This document shows, one piece after another, positions 24,576 through 27,843 of a DNA stretch of 27,843 bases; positions within the stretch are counted from its first letter, which is position 1, and each line of letters opens with the position of its first letter. Origin of the DNA: an uncultured Clostridia bacterium. Lineage in GTDB: Bacteria; Bacillota; Clostridia; Oscillospirales; Oscillospiraceae. The notes below the pieces were generated by a model, which made no database searches, was not told the DNA's origin, and worked only from the letters and a program-made list of their open reading frames with translations. The DNA is taken from assembly GCA_945613045.1 (NCBI GenBank), contig CALZAG010000001.1, positions 1 to 27,843 on the forward strand, written 5' to 3'. The position numbers and the translations under genes are program-made.

Positions 24576-25336
24576 GCATAACAAGACTTGCGCTCAAATT
24601 CGCCGCGCCGCTGCCAAAGCTTGAAAGCTTCGAGCGGTATCTGTTCATAGGCCCGCACCCGGACGATATCGAGATCGGCGCCGGAGCGACGGCGGCAAAG
24701 CTTGCCGCCATGGGCAAAAAGGTCGGATTTCTTGTATGCGTCGACGGCAGATTCGGCTCCGCAGTCATTCCCCCGGAGGAGCTTGCAGCCATCCGTCAGG
24801 GCGAGGGCCGAGCCTCGGCTAAGGCACTGGGCGTGGACTATGTCCGGTATCTTTCCTTCTGCGACGGCGGCTTTTATGACACGCGGGAGCTTACCTCCCG
24901 TATCGCCGGAGCCGTCGGAGAGTTCAAGCCCGAGGTCATCTTTGCGCCCGACTGCTTCGTTTCGAGCGAATGTCACCCCGATCACATAAACGTCGGCAGG
25001 GCCGCCTCAGAGATCGCCTACCTTGCCCCTTACGCGCAGCTCATGGCAAAGCACGGCGCGCAGGCCGCGCCCGTCAAGGCTATTGCCTATTACATGACGG
25101 CAAAGCCGAACCGCTTTGTCAAAACCTCGGCCGCACTTCTTAATAAGCAGCTCTCGGCGATATTCGACTGCCACAAAAGCCAGTTTCCCTCCGGCTGCCC
25201 CGAGGGCAGGGCGATCGCCATGTATCTGAAGCTGCGCTCATTTGATTTCGGCCTGCGCAGGCTGTGCGGCCATGCGGAGGGCTTCCGCGTCCTCGGCGTC
25301 ACGCATATGCATTGCCTGCCCGAGGCAGGAGACTGA
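24572..25336 (+). CDS. PIG-L/LmbE-family zinc deacetylase
   Basis: 254 residues. The zinc motif HPDD (H29, D31, D32 in IGPHPDDIEIGAG) and a second motif HPDH near residue 132 (SSECHPDHINVG) are those of the GlcNAc-PI de-N-acetylase family, which removes acetyl groups from GlcNAc-type sugars and related conjugates. The frame is open to 24539, but the ATG at 24572 overlaps the symporter stop, has AAAGG upstream and starts a family-like N-terminus. No signal peptide, so it acts in the cytosol, presumably on the sugar brought in by the coupled symporter. Confidence 0.92.
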   Translation: MSITRLALKFAAPLPKLESFERYLFIGPHPDDIEIGAGATAAKLAAMGKKVGFLVCVDGRFGSAVIPPEELAAIRQGEGRASAKALGVDYVRYLSFCDGGFYDTRELTSRIAGAVGEFKPEVIFAPDCFVSSECHPDHINVGRAASEIAYLAPYAQLMAKHGAQAAPVKAIAYYMTAKPNRFVKTSAALLNKQLSAIFDCHKSQFPSGCPEGRAIAMYLKLRSFDFGLRRLCGHAEGFRVLGVTHMHCLPEAGD

Positions 25337-25342
25337 AACAGT

Positions 25343-25384
25343 AAAAATACTGCGGATACTACACTCAGTATCCGCAGTATTTTT
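25343..25384. terminator. Bidirectional intrinsic terminator
   Basis: Perfect 18-bp stem AAAAATACTGCGGATACT (25343-25360) / 25367-25384 with loop ACACTC and A/T ends on both sides. It lies between the deacetylase gene and the convergent decarboxylase gene and can serve both. Confidence 0.95.
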
Positions 25385-25436
25385 CTCATCAGACGCAGCC
25401 GCGGGCGGAATATCCGGGTCAGTGCTCCGCAATATA

Positions 25437-26660
25437 TCAGAGCGCCGACGGTTCTCCGAACTCGGGCAGGAAGATCTGCGCGGGCGGCTCGAGGGAGGCA
25501 AACTGCATGGGCGAGACAGACGCGGCGTAGCTCCCCGCGTTCGTTATCACGAAAACGTCGCCGCATTCGAGCCGCGGCAGAAGAATATCCTGTGCGATGA
25601 CGTCAGCCCCGGTGCAGAGGCTTCCCGTTACGGTGACGGTCTCCGTATCGCGGTCCTCCGTCAGCGGGACGAAGCCAAAGGCGTTCCGGCCGGTATACAG
25701 CGGTTCGCAGCCCGCAGGCTTTTCCTCCCGCGTATAGCTCTCAACCATCTGAGCGACCGAGGGCCTTACAAAGCCGCCCAGCGTGTTTGCAAGCAGCACG
25801 AAGGTCCTGCCGTGGCTCACCTTTTTATCCATAACGTGAGTGGCGTAAACGCCCGCCTTTCCGACTATGAATCGGCCGGATTCAACCAATATCTCCGTCC
25901 TTGGAAGCTGCGGGCGGTACTGCCGGATAAGCGCCGACATACTTGCGCCCAGCGCCTTAATATCCACCGGAGCGTCCTGCTCGGCATAGGGTATACCGAT
26001 GCCCGAGCCCATGTTTACGAACCTGAGCTCATGCCCCAGCGCGTTCTGAAACCTCACCGCGAGCTCAAACATCCTGCCGTAGTAAGCGGCGATCAGCTCG
26101 CCGCGCAGCTCCTGACTGCGGGAATGGACATGAATGCCGCGTATCCTCACGTTCTTATAGCCCTTCCACTGCGGCAGCAGCCGGAATGCCTCCTCCTCGT
26201 CTATGCCGAATTTGCTTGCCGAGCCGCCTTCACCGTCGAAGCTGAAATCGGGGTTAAGGCGTATACCGATGTCGGCGGTTATGCCGTGCCCCTCCGCGAT
26301 GGCCTGTATGCGTTCGACCTCTGCGGGACTGTCGGCAATGATCGTCGAGCAGCCGAGAGCCGCGTTGATATCCCGCGGGCTCTTACCCGGCGCGGAATAA
26401 TATATATCCCCCGCGGCAAGGCCGTTCTCCTTACCCATCGTCACCTCGCGCAGGGAGGCCGCGTCCACACCGACGCCCTCGTCGATTATGCATCTGAGCA
26501 CTGCCGGATGCGGGTTTGCCTTCACCGAATATAAAAACCGCACGCCCTCAAAGTTCCCTTGGAGAACGGCTATATTCTCCGCTATTGTCCGTCCGTCATA
26601 CAGATAAAAGCTCTCGTACTTTTCCGCAAGGAGCAGTACCGCGTCCCGGTCAAAGCTCAT
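25437..26660 (-). CDS. PLP-dependent fold-type III decarboxylase (DAP/ornithine decarboxylase family)
   Basis: 407 residues. Alanine-racemase-like barrel with the PLP lysine K47 in YSVKANPHP, the specificity-helix region IHVHSRSQE (where DAP decarboxylases show HIGSQ), the phosphate-binding glycines NMGSGIGIP, ESGRFIVGKAG, and the C-terminal catalytic GSLCTGADVIAQD and NAGSYAAS. The replaced specificity motif makes standard diaminopimelate decarboxylase doubtful; it may use another amino acid. Three ATGs are clustered at 26669, 26666 and 26660; AAAGG directly abuts the first, so 26660 has the proper 9-nt spacing. It is monocistronic and divergent from the aromatic-type ABC system. Confidence 0.88.
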   Translation of the reverse strand: MSFDRDAVLLLAEKYESFYLYDGRTIAENIAVLQGNFEGVRFLYSVKANPHPAVLRCIIDEGVGVDAASLREVTMGKENGLAAGDIYYSAPGKSPRDINAALGCSTIIADSPAEVERIQAIAEGHGITADIGIRLNPDFSFDGEGGSASKFGIDEEEAFRLLPQWKGYKNVRIRGIHVHSRSQELRGELIAAYYGRMFELAVRFQNALGHELRFVNMGSGIGIPYAEQDAPVDIKALGASMSALIRQYRPQLPRTEILVESGRFIVGKAGVYATHVMDKKVSHGRTFVLLANTLGGFVRPSVAQMVESYTREEKPAGCEPLYTGRNAFGFVPLTEDRDTETVTVTGSLCTGADVIAQDILLPRLECGDVFVITNAGSYAASVSPMQFASLEPPAQIFLPEFGEPSAL

Positions 26661-26691
26661 TTTCATCATCCTTTCGCCATGTTTACTTTAA

Positions 26692-26720
26692 ATTATATAA
26701 TATCGGACATTTTACCGCAA
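26692..26720 (-). promoter_or_regulatory. Promoter of the PLP decarboxylase gene
   Basis: On the minus strand TTGCGG (26715-26720), exactly 17 bp, then TATAAT (26692-26697), about 30 bp upstream of the start codon. Confidence 0.75.
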
Positions 26721-26775
26721 TACATTCGCGTTAAACTTTGTATATTTGCTGGAAAAATGTTTTTTAAAAAAACTA

Positions 26776-26804
26776 TTGACTTTTCCCGTTAAAAGCGTTA
26801 AAGT
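26776..26804 (+). promoter_or_regulatory. Promoter of the attenuator-controlled ABC operon
   Basis: TTGACT (26776-26781), exactly 17 bp, then TAAAGT (26799-26804). Transcription should start near 26811, giving a leader of about 200 nt before the ATG at 27012. That leader holds the small ORF at 26834 and the terminator at 26948. Confidence 0.75.
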
Positions 26805-26833
26805 AGGCACATCTACAGAAAGGAAGCAAAAAG

Positions 26834-26914
26834 ATGTCTTTCCGATTTAAAGTCAGCAGATATTTTTACTATTACTTTTTTGCCGAGAGTAATGGTCGTT
26901 TGTGCTGCACTTGA
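26834..26914 (+). CDS. Leader peptide with Tyr/Phe codon run (attenuation control peptide)
   Basis: A 26-codon ORF with ATG at 26834, AAAGGA 9 nt upstream, and TGA at 26912-26914. It reads MSFRFKVSR, then YFYYYFF (codons 10-16, 26861-26881), then AESNGRLCCT. Nine of 26 residues are Phe or Tyr. It lies in the leader of an ABC substrate-binding gene, ahead of an intrinsic terminator. This matches the layout of amino-acid attenuator leader peptides: a ribosome stalled on the aromatic codons leaves the RNA after 26895 free, while one at the stop codon covers it. Sensing of Tyr/Phe is inference from the codons. Confidence 0.75.
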   Translation: MSFRFKVSRYFYYYFFAESNGRLCCT

Positions 26915-26963
26915 AACGGTTGTCATTTTTTGACGGATTTGTTTATTAACAGGCTGCACAAAC
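26899..26963 (+). promoter_or_regulatory. Candidate antiterminator pairing in the aromatic leader
   Basis: TTTGTGC (26899-26905) at the end of the leader-peptide ORF is exactly complementary to GCACAAA (26957-26963) in the 5' arm and loop of the terminator. GCTGCAC (26904-26910) is also an exact copy of 26953-26959 in the terminator 5' arm and can compete for the 3' arm. Either pairing would prevent terminator formation. A small hairpin GTCA-TTTTT-TGAC lies between. Confidence 0.5.
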
Positions 26964-26979
26964 AGTGCAGTCTGTTTTT
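26948..26979 (+). terminator. Attenuator terminator before the ABC binding-protein gene
   Basis: Stem AACAGGCTGCAC (26948-26959) / GTGCAGTCTGTT (26965-26976), 12 bp with one G-U pair, loop AAACA, then a T-run. It lies 32 bp upstream of the binding-protein start and after the promoter, so it can only act as a conditional terminator of this operon. Confidence 0.9.
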
Positions 26980-27011
26980 AATTTTAATAATCTTTTTGGA
27001 GGAGAAATACA

Positions 27012-27843
27012 ATGAAAAAAATTATTGCTCTCGCACTCGCCGCAATGATGCTGTTTTCACTGGCCGCCTGCGGCAGCGGCGACGACTCGGGCGATGCGAA
27101 GACCTACACCGTCGGCATTTGCCAGCTCGTCCAGCATCCCGCGCTTGACGCCGCCACTCAGGGCTTCAAGGATGTTCTCACCGAGGAATTCGGCGACGCC
27201 GTGACCTTCGAGGAAGGCAACGCCTCCGGCGACAGCGCCACCTGCGCCACCATCTGCAACGGCTTTGTTTCCAACAGCGTTGACCTTATCCTTGCAAACG
27301 CGACCGCGTCGCTTCAGGCGGCGGCCGCAGCCACCAACGAGATACCCGTTCTCGGCACCTCCATCACCGAATACGGCGTTGCGCTTGAGATCGAAAACTT
27401 CAACGGCACCGTCGGCGGCAACGTCTCCGGTACCTCCGACCTCGCTCCTCTGGACCAGCAGGCCGATATGATCACCGAGCTCTTCCCCGATACCAAGACC
27501 GTGGGCATCCTCTACTGCTCCGGCGAGCCCAACTCCGTGTACCAGGCAAACGTCGTCAAGGAATGCCTTGAGGCAAAGAACATCAAGGTCGATGTCTACA
27601 CCTTCGCGGACTCCAACGACGTTTCCACCGTTACCGCAAGCGCCTGCGCCGAGAGCGACGTGCTCTACATCCCCACCGATAACACCGCCGCCTCCTGCGC
27701 CGAAGCGATCAATGCCGTCGCACTTCCCGCCGGCGTTCCCATCATCGCGGGCGAAGAGGGCATCTGCTCCGGCTGCGGCGTTGCGACCCTCTCCATCGAC
27801 TACTACGAGCTCGGCCGCACCACCGGTCAGATGGCAGTCAAGA
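27012..27843 (+). CDS. ABC transporter substrate-binding lipoprotein, TrpX-like (ABC_sub_bind family), partial
   Basis: 277 codons to the window edge, with no stop reached. Signal peptide MKKIIALALAAMMLFSLAAC with lipobox LAAC (Cys20), then TYTVGICQLVQHPALDAATQGF (key: VGI.Q...HP.LD....GF), which is the opening of the ABC_sub_bind/COG2984 family, and later PVLGTSITEYG, SDVLYIPTDNTAAS and IAGEEG. TrpX members bind tryptophan or phenylalanine. GGAGGAG stands 7 nt before the ATG. Permease and ATPase genes would be expected to the right of the window. The Tyr/Phe attenuator upstream supports an aromatic cargo, perhaps tyrosine or phenylalanine rather than tryptophan, since the leader has no Trp codon. 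Confidence 0.93.
   Translation, partial: MKKIIALALAAMMLFSLAACGSGDDSGDAKTYTVGICQLVQHPALDAATQGFKDVLTEEFGDAVTFEEGNASGDSATCATICNGFVSNSVDLILANATASLQAAAAATNEIPVLGTSITEYGVALEIENFNGTVGGNVSGTSDLAPLDQQADMITELFPDTKTVGILYCSGEPNSVYQANVVKECLEAKNIKVDVYTFADSNDVSTVTASACAESDVLYIPTDNTAASCAEAINAVALPAGVPIIAGEEGICSGCGVATLSIDYYELGRTTGQMAVK

Noticed and set aside
25242..26534. Plus-strand open frame of 430 codons
   Set aside because: It crosses the bidirectional terminator and lies antisense to the PLP decarboxylase, whose motifs are intact.
26811..27011. T-box riboswitch upstream of the TrpX-like gene
   Set aside because: No AGGGTGGNACCGCG-type T-box sequence or specifier stem is present; the Tyr/Phe leader ORF explains the terminator better.
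26930..27148. Plus-strand 72-codon frame over the terminator and lipoprotein start
   Set aside because: It overlaps the lipoprotein gene in another frame; the lipobox-bearing frame from 27012 is the real one and simply lacks a stop within the window.

Overview
The window reads as chromosomal DNA from a Gram-positive, GC-rich gut-type Clostridium relative (Oscillospirales/Oscillospiraceae-like). This rests on strong GGAGG ribosome sites, SigA-type promoters with 17-bp spacers, a CIRCE element, a purine riboswitch, lipoprotein substrate-binding proteins, and family-level resemblance of most proteins to clostridial homologues. No rRNA, tRNA, CRISPR array, transposase or phage gene was seen.

Layout. 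1-2160: groES-groEL on the minus strand under a perfect, extended CIRCE operator; a large imperfect palindrome lies just past groEL at the window edge. 2246-3364: THUMP-type RNA methyltransferase (minus). 3557-6009: a small unknown gene with a possible upstream ORF, followed by a CstA-family transporter and a terminator. 6024-9560: an OmpR-type response regulator, histidine kinase and membrane-anchored HtrA protease in one operon. 9672-11980: a MarR-type regulator, then a promoter carrying a palindrome, then the two subunits of an aconitase-X-type dehydratase. 12030-14916 (minus): DUF5058-like membrane protein, a second membrane protein and an M20 metallopeptidase, tightly packed. 15088-16842 (minus): a small membrane protein and an NSS-family sodium symporter.

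16995-22884 (minus) is a purine salvage block: xpt (xanthine phosphoribosyltransferase), then a guanine-class purine riboswitch with its own promoter and terminator, then a BMP-family lipoprotein, ABC ATPase and two permeases of nucleoside-uptake type. Two hairpins separate the binding-protein gene from the ATPase gene. 23103-25336 (plus): a GPH-family sugar symporter overlapping a PIG-L/LmbE deacetylase. 25437-26660 (minus): a fold-type III PLP decarboxylase.

The most striking part is the right end. A consensus promoter (26776-26804) is followed by a 26-codon ORF rich in Tyr and Phe (run YFYYYFF), then by RNA segments that can form mutually exclusive structures, then by an intrinsic terminator, then by a TrpX-type ABC substrate-binding lipoprotein that runs off the window. 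This is the architecture of a classical ribosome-mediated attenuator sensing tyrosine/phenylalanine, apparently controlling uptake of an aromatic compound. Protein-coding calls rest on reading the translated sequences; no database search was possible.
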